Under the pieces are notes generated by a model. It searched no databases. It was given only the letters and a program-made list of their open reading frames with translations, and had not been told where the DNA came from. Of a stretch of 64,000 nucleotides of DNA, positions 41,085-50,015 are shown one piece after another. The stretch comes from Leptospira kirschneri serovar Cynopteri str. 3522 CT. Its GTDB lineage: Bacteria > Spirochaetota > Leptospiria > Leptospirales > Leptospiraceae. Numbering within the stretch: the stretch's first letter is position 1; every line of letters begins with the position of its first letter. The stretch lies in assembly GCF_000243695.2 (NCBI RefSeq), contig NZ_AHMN02000008.1:297202-361201 (forward strand), given 5' to 3'. The position numbers were made by a program, and so were the translations under genes.

Positions 41085-41636
41085 ATGGCAAAAGACACTC
41101 GAGATCTAATTTTAAAAACCTCTCTTAAACTTTTCTCCGAACAAGGTTATCACGGAACCACGATGAGGCAGGTCGCTTCTAAAGCGGGCATTTCTCTCGG
41201 ACTTGCGTATCGTTACTTTGATTCTAAAGAAGCGATCTTAGAAGGCATCATAGAATCACATGATAAAATTCTTAAACGTTATATCCCTGACGAGGTAGTA
41301 GCAAATCCGCGTCGCGAAGATTTAATCGTTAACGTTTCAGAAAGCCTAATCTCTCTTGTTAAGGAAAACGAAGATTATCTTCGTCTTTATTGGAATCTGA
41401 TGCTTCAACCCAAAATCCACAGGTTAAAACGTAGGAATATTCATCTTGTGAATATGATCTTTTTTGAAACTTCTAAAAAAACAATCCGTTCCGTTAAACC
41501 AAATTATTCCGAATTCGAGATCAAAAACCTTGCTTCGACTACGATCGGTTATATGATCAATTATCTTACAAATAAAAAAGAGTTTTCACTCGACGATTTC
41601 CGCAACTACCTACTCTTCACTCTGAAAAATACATAA
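41085..41636 (+). CDS. TetR family transcriptional regulator
   Basis: The 183-residue protein has an N-terminal HTH of the TetR type: LFSEQGYHGTTMRQVASKAG, then SLGLAYRYFDSKEAIL. The helical C-terminal domain should bind a ligand that is not evident. It starts two bases after the aldolase gene, so the two are one operon and the regulator may control it. An operator is not obvious upstream. Confidence 0.93.
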   Translation: MAKDTRDLILKTSLKLFSEQGYHGTTMRQVASKAGISLGLAYRYFDSKEAILEGIIESHDKILKRYIPDEVVANPRREDLIVNVSESLISLVKENEDYLRLYWNLMLQPKIHRLKRRNIHLVNMIFFETSKKTIRSVKPNYSEFEIKNLASTTIGYMINYLTNKKEFSLDDFRNYLLFTLKNT

Positions 41637-41821
41637 TTCGCGACCCATAGGGAGCGAATTAGCCAACGAACATTGTAAGTGGCTCCCAACGAAGTTGGGA
41701 AATAGAGACCCATAGATTAGTATGTTCCTTGAACATAAGGCAGCTCCAAGTATGATTTCTTGATTCGACGGAGTCAAGAAAGGGGATTTTAAACTTTGTT
41801 CTTCACGAATGGACGATTAGT

Positions 41822-41849
41822 AAATTCTACTTTTTTAAAGTAGAATTTT
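41822..41849 (+). terminator. Possible terminator hairpin after the TetR gene
   Basis: AAATTCTACTTT (41822-41833) and AAAGTAGAATTT (41837-41848) form a perfect 12-bp stem around TTT. There is no T-run afterwards beyond the stem, and it lies 185 bases after the stop. Support is moderate. Confidence 0.4.
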
Positions 41850-42080
41850 GAATCACACCTTGTCGTACCTACGACGAATCTATCATGACACGCGATTCCT
41901 AGTAGCTAATTAGCTGAAACAAATCGAAAGCCCTTTGCAAAGAGATAGAGTGATCCAAAATTAGTTAACGTGGGTTAGGCGTACGAAAATCATGATTCCG
42001 AAAAAAATTGAAATCTGAATTTTATAGATCTATTTTTTAAATGTGGGAACTACCACAATTTAAAAAATAGAAGTTTATAA

Positions 42081-42183
42081 TAGAGTTGTTGAAAAATTCC
42101 ATAGTGAAGATTCGTAAAATTGCTTTAATTGTCCATTTCAATCCAATACAAACAGATCAAGAATTAATTTTTCAACAACTCTA
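42081..42183. mobile_element. 103-bp MITE-like element with perfect 18-bp inverted ends
   Basis: The ends TAGAGTTGTTGAAAAATT and AATTTTTCAACAACTCTA are perfect reverse complements. The interior is AT-rich and noncoding. The element sits within a family-1 unit whose uninterrupted counterpart (at 57.4 kb, opposite strand) reads through GTTTATAACAATTGAA. Here that sequence is split with TAA repeated on both sides, so the insertion duplicated TA or TAA. That fits insertion by an IS630/mariner-like transposase, which is not encoded here. Confidence 0.85.
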
Positions 42184-42395
42184 ACAATTGAACCTGTAGT
42201 ATCCAAGTGTAGGAACTATTACAAAGCACAGACTTTACAGTTGATCCTTGAAAACGTGGGAACTATTACTTTTAGAAAATTCTCTCTCATTTTCTCATGT
42301 TATGTATCTAAAAATCTGCAAAGACCTGACTTGGGTCGGAAGTACGGCCAACTAAAACACAATTTCTTTTTTTAATTTCCTCAAAAATAGACAAC

Positions 42396-43486
42396 ATGAC
42401 AAAAAACCGATCCACATCTTTCCACGATTATTTCTTGCCATACATTCTTTCTAAAATAGTTTCAACGTCGGAGAAACTACAGTTGAAACGAATTTTATTG
42501 ACTGAATACTTTCCCGAAGGAAGCCAAGAAAAATCAGTGGCCAATCCTTGCCAAATACTCCAGAAGATAGAAAATAAACCTACTGAAATTCCAGAATTAG
42601 AATGGCTTTGCAACAAAGGATTGATCTGGATCGATTTGGATTCCACGGAAAGCGAAGATATAGACTTTTTAGCCAGAGAGTGTAATTTCCATCCACTCGC
42701 AATCGAAGATTGTATCAATAAAAATCAAAGACCCAAGTTAGATGAATACGACTCTTATCTTTTTATCGTCCTACATCGATTTCATTACGACACAGATAAA
42801 AAAATCCTAAGAAACAGCGAGATCCATATCTTTTTCAACGAAAAATTTGTGGTTACAGTTCACCAAAAAGAAGAACCTCTGATTGAACAACTCAGAGAAC
42901 GTTGTATGACACAGGGAAATCCTTTATCGAGAGGAACGGATCAGATCCTTTATATGTTATTTGATCAAACGGTAGATTCAAATTTTCCAATCCTAGATAA
43001 AATGAGTGAAGAAATCGTACGAATCGAATCTCAGATTTTAGTAAATCAAGATAGTAATCAAACTATAGCGGGAATTCTATTTCTCAAACGAAACCTAACT
43101 CGAATTCGAAGAGTGCTTTCGCCTCAAAGAGAAATTGTAAACAGTCTCATTCGAAGAGATCATAATTTTCTAACTCCTAAGATTCAGATTTATTTTCGAG
43201 ACGTATACGATCATCTAAATAGGCTTTACGAAACGATCGATATGGACAGAGATCTACTCGGCAATACGATGGACGCTTATTTTTCGGTAATTTCTCAAAG
43301 AACCAACGATATTGTTAAGCGACTTACTCTCATCAGTTTAATTTTTATGCCTCTTACGTTTCTAACCGGTTTTTTTGGAATGAATTTCACAGCAATTCAT
43401 TTTTATACTTTACGATCTTATTTGCATCTGTCATTCCCGTAGGAATGATTTACTGGTTCCGAAAAAAACATTGGTTTAAAGATTAA
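42396..43486 (+). pseudogene. corA: CorA-type Mg2+/Co2+ transporter, frameshifted near the C-terminus
   Basis: The frame has 348 residues and carries the CorA landmarks: an N-terminal acidic domain, a long helical neck and the first pore helix with GMN at residues 328-330. It then stops at 43442 in an abnormal tail (HFYTLRSYLHLSFP). Restoring one base around 43398 (ATTCAT read as ATTCCAT) gives FLYFTILFASVIPVGM, then IYWFRKKHWFKD and a stop at 43486, a typical second helix and basic tail. Without it the protein lacks helix 2 and should not form a working pore. A sequencing error cannot be excluded. Confidence 0.82.
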
Positions 43487-44598
43487 AACATATTTATTTT
43501 TTTTAATATAGTATAAATTCTTGGAAAAAATTTAGACGAGTAAAAAAACTCGATGATGTTTCCAGAACTAATAAGCAAACGTTTCCTACAGTTTGCTCAA
43601 TGTCTTATTTCTTACGAGTCATTCGATGAAACACAACCTATTAGAATTGTTGAAAAGTTAATTCTCCATCTGTTTCCGTTACATTGAAATGTACAATTGA
43701 AGCAATGATGTCAATCTCCATTACATATTTTCTCAACAACACTAGCAATAATCGCTTTCACATGGTTATGAGCAATTCATCTTAGTTATGAAGTTAATAT
43801 TAATTTGTTATAGTAGAATTGACTCTTTGTTTTTTGATTTTATACTTGGAACTATCAAAAAGTACCCAGTATTATTAACAGAGCTTTATAATAAAAATTT
43901 AAAATATTCAATTTAATAGAAATCAGTAAAAAACTATTCTAGAACAAAATATTGGATATTCTGAATCATTTCCAAAAATCGAGACGAGTAACTCATTCTA
44001 AAGAAAGTTCTTGTAAAATCGATTCTACCGATCTCTATAAAATTAAGTATTATTCCTGATCTCTATAAAATTGTGTACCACTAATTCTATCGCAAAACGC
44101 TGATTCCATGTAAAATATTAGGTACTTTATTATATAGTTATGAGTAGTTTATCCAAAAGCTTGTTTGAAATGAAAAGTATTGGGTATTCTGTTATGTAGT
44201 TCAGAGTAATTGAATAAAAAATCGCTTAAACAAAGGTTTTATAGAAAAACTTTGAATTTTATAAAAGTTTACTAAAGTAAATTTTACAAAAAAAATTGAT
44301 TATATTCATTTTTTATGAAGAAAGAAAATTAATCCAGTCATATAATAAATTGACTAAATTTGTTTTTTCCTGCTTAATTAACATAAGTTCGGTATAATCA
44401 ATGCAAAAACAATTAAAGAGGAAACTTAGCAAAACGTTTTTTCAAATTCAGCGTTTCACTTTCTGCATTCTAGAACAAATTGAAATCAGGAAAAGATTTT
44501 GTTCCCTCAACTTGATAATCGAAGCTGAAAGCGAGATCCAGATTCGCCCGAACTTTTCTTAGATAGAATTTATGTTATTTTAATAGTTCGAGGAAAAC
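43487..44598. repeat. Gap with MITE copy and family-2 repeats
   Basis: The gap contains a 103-bp element copy in opposite orientation (43642-43744), family-2 units at about 44058-44151 and 44165-44215, and AT-rich sequence. The last 60 bases before the barrel gene (ending GTTCGAGGAAAAC) hold its ribosome binding site. No gene is supported. Confidence 0.65.
43642..43744. mobile_element. Second 103-bp MITE-like copy, inverted
   Basis: The copy starts TAGAATTGTTGAAAAGTTAA and ends ATTTTCTCAACAACACTA. Aligned to the reverse complement of the copy at 42081-42183, it matches over its whole length and has the same size. The two ends are imperfect inverted repeats, so this copy is older or more diverged. 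Confidence 0.75.
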
Positions 44599-46044
44599 AT
44601 GAGAATATTTCAAATTTATGTAATTCTACTGTTATCCTTATTTTTAGCCAGAACGACATATTCGGAACAAATCGTATCCTCAAAAAAAGACGAGCCGGAC
44701 TCTTACTACGGATTAGATATTAAGGCGGTTATTTCTCCTTCCTACGGAGCCAGAATTAGAGACGGCGCATCCGGTATTTCCAACTCGACTCCAAACGATA
44801 AAACTGGATTTTCCACTCCTTGGACTCTTCTTATGATTTCTAAAACGTTTGAAGAAACCGGAATCCAAACAGAACTCTGGGGAGAACTTATCAGAAACAA
44901 CCAACTAACATCGGATACACGAACTGACTCTGGAACAAAACAAAATCCTTATATTCTAAACGTTCGTAGAGCCAGTGTTAAAAAAAATTGGGAAACTTCT
45001 TCCTATGGCAATTATACTATTGGTTTCGGGATCCAAGAACTGCCTCATACATACACTCAGTGGAGTAATTATTGGAGATGGAGATACATCGACAAAGGTC
45101 CCTTAGAATCTCTCGGTTTTGCACCTCAACCCGCCGACATAGGATTGAGCGCGTCCGGAAAATGGTCCATTTTCAGCGCCCAAATTATGATCAGCAACGG
45201 AGAAGGTTATAGAGAAACCCAAAACACAAATTCCTCCGGAATGGATATTTCCTCCAGATTTTCCATTGAACCCATGTTAGGTGAAAAAACCAGAGCTGGT
45301 TTTCATTTATTCTACAGAAAAGAAAACGCTTTCGGTTTTGGAGGAAACGAATGTTTCGAAGGGAAAACAAACTGTCTTCCAAACGATCTAAATCCGGCCA
45401 CTTCTTTATCTAGACAAATCCAAAGTTTACAGTCCGACACTTTTGGTTCGGAATCCAATCTGATCTGGAATGGTTTTTTGACTTGGAATCTAGGTTTGGG
45501 TGGAATTCTCAAAAAACAAAACAGCGGTGAAATCCGAGATAGACTCCAACCTTTTGCACCTCCGATCGCTTTCGGAAAAGACGGCTTTGGAAAAGCGTTA
45601 TACGTCTGGTTATCCATAGGAACCGAAAGATTTCATCTTCTGGGGAGAATAGAACAAGGCACAGGAAACAACGGAATTATGGGCGTTACCGATACGATAC
45701 AAAAAGAATTTCTACCTGGTTTAGGAATTCCAAATACAGATACTACATTACAAATTCGGAATATTCTTCCAGAAACCAGAAACGGCGGTTATTCCAGTAA
45801 AAGTTCGTTTAGAAGGATCAGTGTGTTTTTCGAATGGATTGTAAATCCCAGATTTAGAATGGCGATCGGCTATATTGAAAATAAAAACTACGACTTAAAC
45901 GGAGTATCTCAACGAGTTTATATCGATCCACTCGGCAACGAAAGAACTGAAAAGGAATACCTTTCTCAATGGAAAGAGGCTGGAATCGTTTCCTATTCGG
46001 TTTTAGATAAACAAATACTTTTAAGAACTACAATAGAATTCTAA
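44599..46044 (+). CDS. Outer-membrane beta-barrel protein
   Basis: The 481-residue product has a signal peptide (about residues 1-22, ending TYSEQ). Amphipathic strand-like segments follow for nearly all its length, with many Tyr, Trp and Gly residues, ending QILLRTTIEF with a C-terminal Phe as in many outer-membrane barrels. It is followed 14 bases later by a FecR-domain gene. The ribosome binding site GAGG is a fair match. Family and substrate are unknown. Confidence 0.78.
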   Translation: MRIFQIYVILLLSLFLARTTYSEQIVSSKKDEPDSYYGLDIKAVISPSYGARIRDGASGISNSTPNDKTGFSTPWTLLMISKTFEETGIQTELWGELIRNNQLTSDTRTDSGTKQNPYILNVRRASVKKNWETSSYGNYTIGFGIQELPHTYTQWSNYWRWRYIDKGPLESLGFAPQPADIGLSASGKWSIFSAQIMISNGEGYRETQNTNSSGMDISSRFSIEPMLGEKTRAGFHLFYRKENAFGFGGNECFEGKTNCLPNDLNPATSLSRQIQSLQSDTFGSESNLIWNGFLTWNLGLGGILKKQNSGEIRDRLQPFAPPIAFGKDGFGKALYVWLSIGTERFHLLGRIEQGTGNNGIMGVTDTIQKEFLPGLGIPNTDTTLQIRNILPETRNGGYSSKSSFRRISVFFEWIVNPRFRMAIGYIENKNYDLNGVSQRVYIDPLGNERTEKEYLSQWKEAGIVSYSVLDKQILLRTTIEF

Positions 46045-46058
46045 ATTAGGAGATTATT

Positions 46059-46787
46059 ATGAATTATAGAATAAAGATATTATTTCTAATCATTTCACTT
46101 TCGGTTACGACAACCTCGATCACACTCCTGAGCCAGGAAACGGAAAACGCTAAAATAAGCTTTTTATTAGGTAAATCTTATGTTCAAAAACCTGGCAAAA
46201 GTTCCTGGGAGCCTTTAAAACCAAACGATTTTTTGGAAGAAGGAGATTCAATCTCCACTGGAAACGGTTCTAGAATTACGGTCCAATACAAAGGTTCCGA
46301 ATTCAAAATTCAACAGAACAGTAAAGTAAAACTTTCAAATCTTCCTGGAAAATCCAAACAAGGCGTCTTAGAAGTAAATCAAGGTTTTGCATGGTTGAAA
46401 ATCGTAAATCTCAAAGGAAAAAAATTTGAAGTCACAACACCAAATTCCACGGCGGGAGTCAGAGGCACTTCATTTTCCGCTTTCTACGATCCTAAAACAA
46501 GAGAATCCTCTTTCTGCACTTGCGAAGGTAAAGTATCTATTTCCGATTCTACAGGCAAGGAAATTCTTCTTCAAGAAAAAGGCAAAGGTACGGTCGTTTC
46601 TTCTAAAGACATAGAAATTAAAAAATTTGAATATGAAGGAATTATTAAAAAGCTAAATACCCTATCCGGCTTTGAAGAGAGACTGAAAAAAAATCCTTTT
46701 TTAAAAAACTGTCTTTCTTGTCACACTCCCGAAGGGTGGACTCCACAAGAAGAAATTCTTAAGGACGAAACCTACGGCAAACAATAA
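46059..46787 (+). CDS. FecR-domain periplasmic protein with a CxxCH motif
   Basis: The 242-residue protein has a signal peptide (about residues 1-24), then a FecR domain (residues about 30-170): FLEEGDSISTGNGSRITVQY, EVTTPNSTAGVRGTSFSAFY and CEGKVSISDS. A coiled segment follows, and near the C-terminus KNCLSCHTPEG (Cys218, Cys221, His222) is a c-type haem-binding motif. FecR domains usually sense or scaffold beside TonB receptors; the haem motif is unusual. It forms a pair with the preceding barrel protein. Its ribosome binding site TAGGAGA is strong. Confidence 0.8.
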   Translation: MNYRIKILFLIISLSVTTTSITLLSQETENAKISFLLGKSYVQKPGKSSWEPLKPNDFLEEGDSISTGNGSRITVQYKGSEFKIQQNSKVKLSNLPGKSKQGVLEVNQGFAWLKIVNLKGKKFEVTTPNSTAGVRGTSFSAFYDPKTRESSFCTCEGKVSISDSTGKEILLQEKGKGTVVSSKDIEIKKFEYEGIIKKLNTLSGFEERLKKNPFLKNCLSCHTPEGWTPQEEILKDETYGKQ

Positions 46788-47467
46788 GGTGTTTCTAGTT
46801 TTTTTATTTTCTTACTATTAGAACTCATGAAAATAATATTACCATGAGCTTATTTCAAAAGTTAGAATATACAACCTACTTTAAATACGACAAACAATTC
46901 CGAATTAGACACAATCTTTGAGGACTTCCTTATTTTTGTAAAATCGACGATTAATTTCGGATACCATTTTCATACGTTCGAGTAGTAAAATCGATTTTTA
47001 AATTTTAGTGATCTCTATCAAACTAAGCGCCATAAATTTTTAAGTTAAAACCTTGTTTTATTCATAACTATATAATAAAGTACCTAATATTTTGTATGGA
47101 ATCAGTATTTTGTGATAAAATTAATGTACTCAATTTTATAGAGATCAGTAATACAAAATACTGGAGACTTATTAGAATTGTTGAAAATTCCATAGTGATT
47201 GTTAACAAAACTGTTTCAATCGACTACTTTACTGAAATAGAAACAGATTTTTGCAACAACCCGAATATATAGTTTTGAGTATTAGGTTTTTATTGAATCA
47301 CAAATTGAACATTTATTTTCATAGGAACAATTTCTATACAACAAATGATTTCACAATATAGAGAAACTTTTTTATTCTAAAATTCCAGACTTAGCAACTT
47401 TTTATAGAACTACTTGAGATTTATTCTGATTTTGTTATATACTTTTTTCAAAAAAATAGGAGTTTTT
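46788..47467. repeat. Gap with family-2 repeat and a MITE copy
   Basis: A well-kept family-2 unit lies at 47063-47152 (CATAACTATATAATAAAG to GAGATCAGTA). A shortened 103-bp element copy follows at about 47173-47261. AT-rich sequence leads to the DUF1761 gene. No gene is supported. Confidence 0.7.
47173..47261. mobile_element. Shortened MITE-like copy
   Basis: TAGAATTGTTGAAAATTCCA at the left and TTTTTGCAACAAC at the right match the ends of the 103-bp element. The interior shares ATTCCATAGTGA and AAACAGAT but lacks about 12 bases. It lies just outside a family-2 unit. Confidence 0.65.
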
Positions 47468-47908
47468 ATGCACCCCGAATTACATATCAATTACTTGGCG
47501 GTATTGGTGGCAGTAATCACAAACTTTATCCTCGGTTCCATTTGGTACGGTCCTTTACTTGGAAAAACATGGGTGAAAGAAATGGGACTTCCTTCCAATT
47601 TTCAACCAAATCAAAAAGAAATGTTCAGATCCATGGGACTGATGGTGATTGGCTCCATTCTCACCGCTTACGTTTTATTTTATACCACAAACGTTTGGAG
47701 AGCCTCTTCTTGGAAGGCTGGAGAAGATCAAGCGGCTTGGGTCTACGGATTTTATTCCGGAATTTATACCTGGCTCGGCTTTTATGTTCCTTTACTTCTC
47801 AATAGCGTCGCTTTCGAAAATAAATCCTGGAAACTTTTTGCAATCAACGCGGGTTACAATTTTATCTCTCTCCAAGCAGTAGCAATGATTCTTTCTTATT
47901 GGAGATAA
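47468..47908 (+). CDS. DUF1761 family membrane protein
   Basis: The 146-residue product has four hydrophobic segments (about residues 12-30, 50-70, 85-105 and 118-140) and the DUF1761 opening NYLAVLVAVITNFILGSIWYG followed by WYGPLLGKTWVKEMG. I chose the ATG at 47468, which has AGGAG 5 bases upstream; an in-frame start at 47414 would add a poor hydrophobic leader. Function is unknown. It is monocistronic. Confidence 0.85.
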   Translation: MHPELHINYLAVLVAVITNFILGSIWYGPLLGKTWVKEMGLPSNFQPNQKEMFRSMGLMVIGSILTAYVLFYTTNVWRASSWKAGEDQAAWVYGFYSGIYTWLGFYVPLLLNSVAFENKSWKLFAINAGYNFISLQAVAMILSYWR

Positions 47909-48526
47909 ATAGGAAACCAAAATCCTTCATGTTTTCTCTTAACGCCGTATACGACTTTTAAATGTTGAGAAAAACTTAGGTTTCATTCTCTAATTAGAGT
48001 TTTATTGTATAAGGATAGATTTAAATTGATTTTTTATTAACTTAAAATTAAATAAAAAATCAATTTAATCAGCATCTGTATGAGATGTAAAAAAAACTAG
48101 GAAACAAAAAAACTCGATACTGTTTCTGAAACGCAACAAAACAATCGTCTTTATTGGTTACACAAATTCATATTAGTATTTTTTAAAATTATAATTTTAC
48201 TAAATCGATCAATTAGATTCACTTTGAGTATGATTTTTATATGTTCGGCAGGAGCAAGAATTGCACAAAATCGATTTGTACATTCAGAAAAATGCTCTGA
48301 AGATAAAGTTTCTTTAAAAAATATGAGTAGAGGTTTTAGAAAGAGAAGGTCACGGCAAAAACAAACAGATGTTTGTATAAAGCACAATTTGTCATGCCGA
48401 ACCTTCTCTTTAAAAACAATCAAACTTTTTTAGAGCCGATCTCAAAACCTCATCCTACAAGTTTTTAGAAAAATGTGAGAGTTCCTACATTTTAAGTTTT
48501 TTGAATAGATCTAGCTTAAAAATCGA
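47909..48526. other. Gap with a long inverted repeat
   Basis: The gap is AT-rich. Between 48340 and 48411 lies a strong inverted repeat. Two frames (48151-48423 minus and 48224-48433 plus) overlap it but show no coding character. A GTGAGAGTTCCTACA box occurs near 48475. Nothing else is supported. Confidence 0.5.
48340..48411. other. Large stem-loop, possible structured RNA or decayed MITE
   Basis: AAAGAGAAGGT-CACGGCA (48340-48357) pairs with TGCCG-AACCTTCTCTTT (48395-48411) with one small bulge. Inside is a second hairpin, ACAAAC...GTTTGT (48361-48376). The whole is about 72 bases. It does not carry a T-run typical of a simple terminator. Confidence 0.5.
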
Positions 48527-49633
48527 CTAAGCCCCTGCTTTTTGAACCGAGTATTTTTTCTTATAAATCCCGTAGCCGATTCCACCTAAAAGTATAACCA
48601 ACCAGATATACCAAAATTTAATGAGTAGAATAGTAATCGCAGTGATTATAAAAGCAACAATTCCTAAAACCACTTTGATCAAACCTCCTCCTAAATCCCC
48701 TACAAATGGAATAAAACTCAAAAGAGAAGTCAAAGGTCCCGCCATCAAAGTAAAACTGGAGAACATCGCTATAAATCCGATCAACCTTCCAACCCATTTC
48801 ATCGTGTTATCATCCGACTTAATATCCGCCATCGTTTCCGCAAAATTTCCGACACTCGCACTCAAAAACTTATTTCCTTCCGAAGAAACAAACTGACCTA
48901 CTCTATTTCCTTTTACGTCTCCTACAAAAGTCATATCTCCTTCCGGAATCGGAGTAACTGAAATCTTAACCCTTTCACAACCTTCTTTTTCAGATTCTAC
49001 ACAAGATTTAGAACTATATAAATATCCATCACCGTAAACAAAACTCCCGGCAAGGATTTCGTTTTCATTTGCGTCTCTGGAAGGAACTTGAGAAGTAAAA
49101 TCTACGTTTTCTAAGAGAACCGAATAATTTTTACCGTCTGCATGAACGATAGCGCCCGATGCGGAATCGGATCGATCTTGAACGGATTTTCTATAATAGC
49201 GTTTTGTACGACATCCAGAAAGTTTAAAACTAGAGGGATTCTCCGGAGAAGAAGTCCATTTTAATACACAATTTCTGACTTCTTTTTTATTACTTCCGGA
49301 ACCTTCCGTTTTTACTTGTTCATCCCAAGCATACACTTCCGAACTTACGGAATAAGAAATGAAAGAACCACTTTTTAAAAATTCACCACCAAGAGGATTC
49401 GCTTTTAAAGTTCCAGTCACATAAGCAGGTTGGCCTTCTTTAGCTTGTCCTACAGGCATCGCGTTTTTTAGAGCTGCACTTGCTTGTTCACAAGTTTCCA
49501 CATTGTAGATGATGATAAAAGACACGGGCAATAATACGATTCCCGTAAGAATACTTTTAAAAGAATTTCCCATCTGGGATAAAAAGCCTACACTCTCGGT
49601 TGAGGACATTCCGTCCGGACTTTCAAACGCCAT
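48527..49633 (-). CDS. TMEM43-family membrane protein
   Basis: The product from the ATG at 49631-49633 has 368 residues; AAGGAGA lies 6 bases before it. One helix lies near residues 25-42 and four hydrophobic segments lie in the last 100 residues, with a large extracytoplasmic domain between. The pattern ([18 protein letters not shown] early, then a domain with paired Cys and a C-terminal cluster of helices) fits TMEM43/LUMA-like proteins. The function in bacteria is unknown. Confidence 0.75.
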   Translation of the reverse strand: MAFESPDGMSSTESVGFLSQMGNSFKSILTGIVLLPVSFIIIYNVETCEQASAALKNAMPVGQAKEGQPAYVTGTLKANPLGGEFLKSGSFISYSVSSEVYAWDEQVKTEGSGSNKKEVRNCVLKWTSSPENPSSFKLSGCRTKRYYRKSVQDRSDSASGAIVHADGKNYSVLLENVDFTSQVPSRDANENEILAGSFVYGDGYLYSSKSCVESEKEGCERVKISVTPIPEGDMTFVGDVKGNRVGQFVSSEGNKFLSASVGNFAETMADIKSDDNTMKWVGRLIGFIAMFSSFTLMAGPLTSLLSFIPFVGDLGGGLIKVVLGIVAFIITAITILLIKFWYIWLVILLGGIGYGIYKKKYSVQKAGA

Positions 49634-49952
49634 TGATTTTCTCCTTTTGTTTTTTAATGAAAACTTTATAACTTTCAAATCTTGAGAAAGTTTATAAGCT
49701 GAAAAAGTCTCTAAGAAAATCAAAGAAATGTAAATAATTTTTTAATTTGACGACGTTTGTTTAAACGATGATTTTATGAAAAAATTTAATTTGAAGACAA
49801 TTTTACAGAAGGCTTCTCAAACTTTTATATTAAATTTGTTTCGATAACCTTCTTGTTAAACAAGAATTTGAAATGACTTTATATACATTAAAATTATAAA
49901 AACAATATAACCTGTAAAACCTTTACATTTTTGTAAAAATCCATCATTCATT
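49634..49952. other. AT-rich gap
   Basis: This 0.3-kb stretch is very AT-rich. It contains the divergent promoters of the TMEM43-like gene and the membrane protein gene. I see no repeat unit or gene. Confidence 0.5.
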
Positions 49953-50015
49953 TTGAAAAACATATTTATACACCTTCGTAACAAAAAACTAAAAACAAAA
50001 TTTAAATCGAATTCA

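Larger units (their letters stand above)
41637..42395. repeat. Gap with family-1 unit interrupted by a MITE
   Basis: The gap has a near-palindromic CGCGACCCATAGGGAGCG near 41639, a hairpin (41822-41849) and a long family-1 unit from about 41964 (TTAACGTGGG) to 42288. That unit is cut at GTTTATAA by the 103-bp element and resumes with CAATTGAACCTGTAG. No gene is supported. Confidence 0.7.

Noticed and set aside
48151..48433. Two opposing short frames in the 48-kb gap
   Set aside because: They overlap each other and the large stem-loop, have no ribosome binding sites and no recognisable composition.
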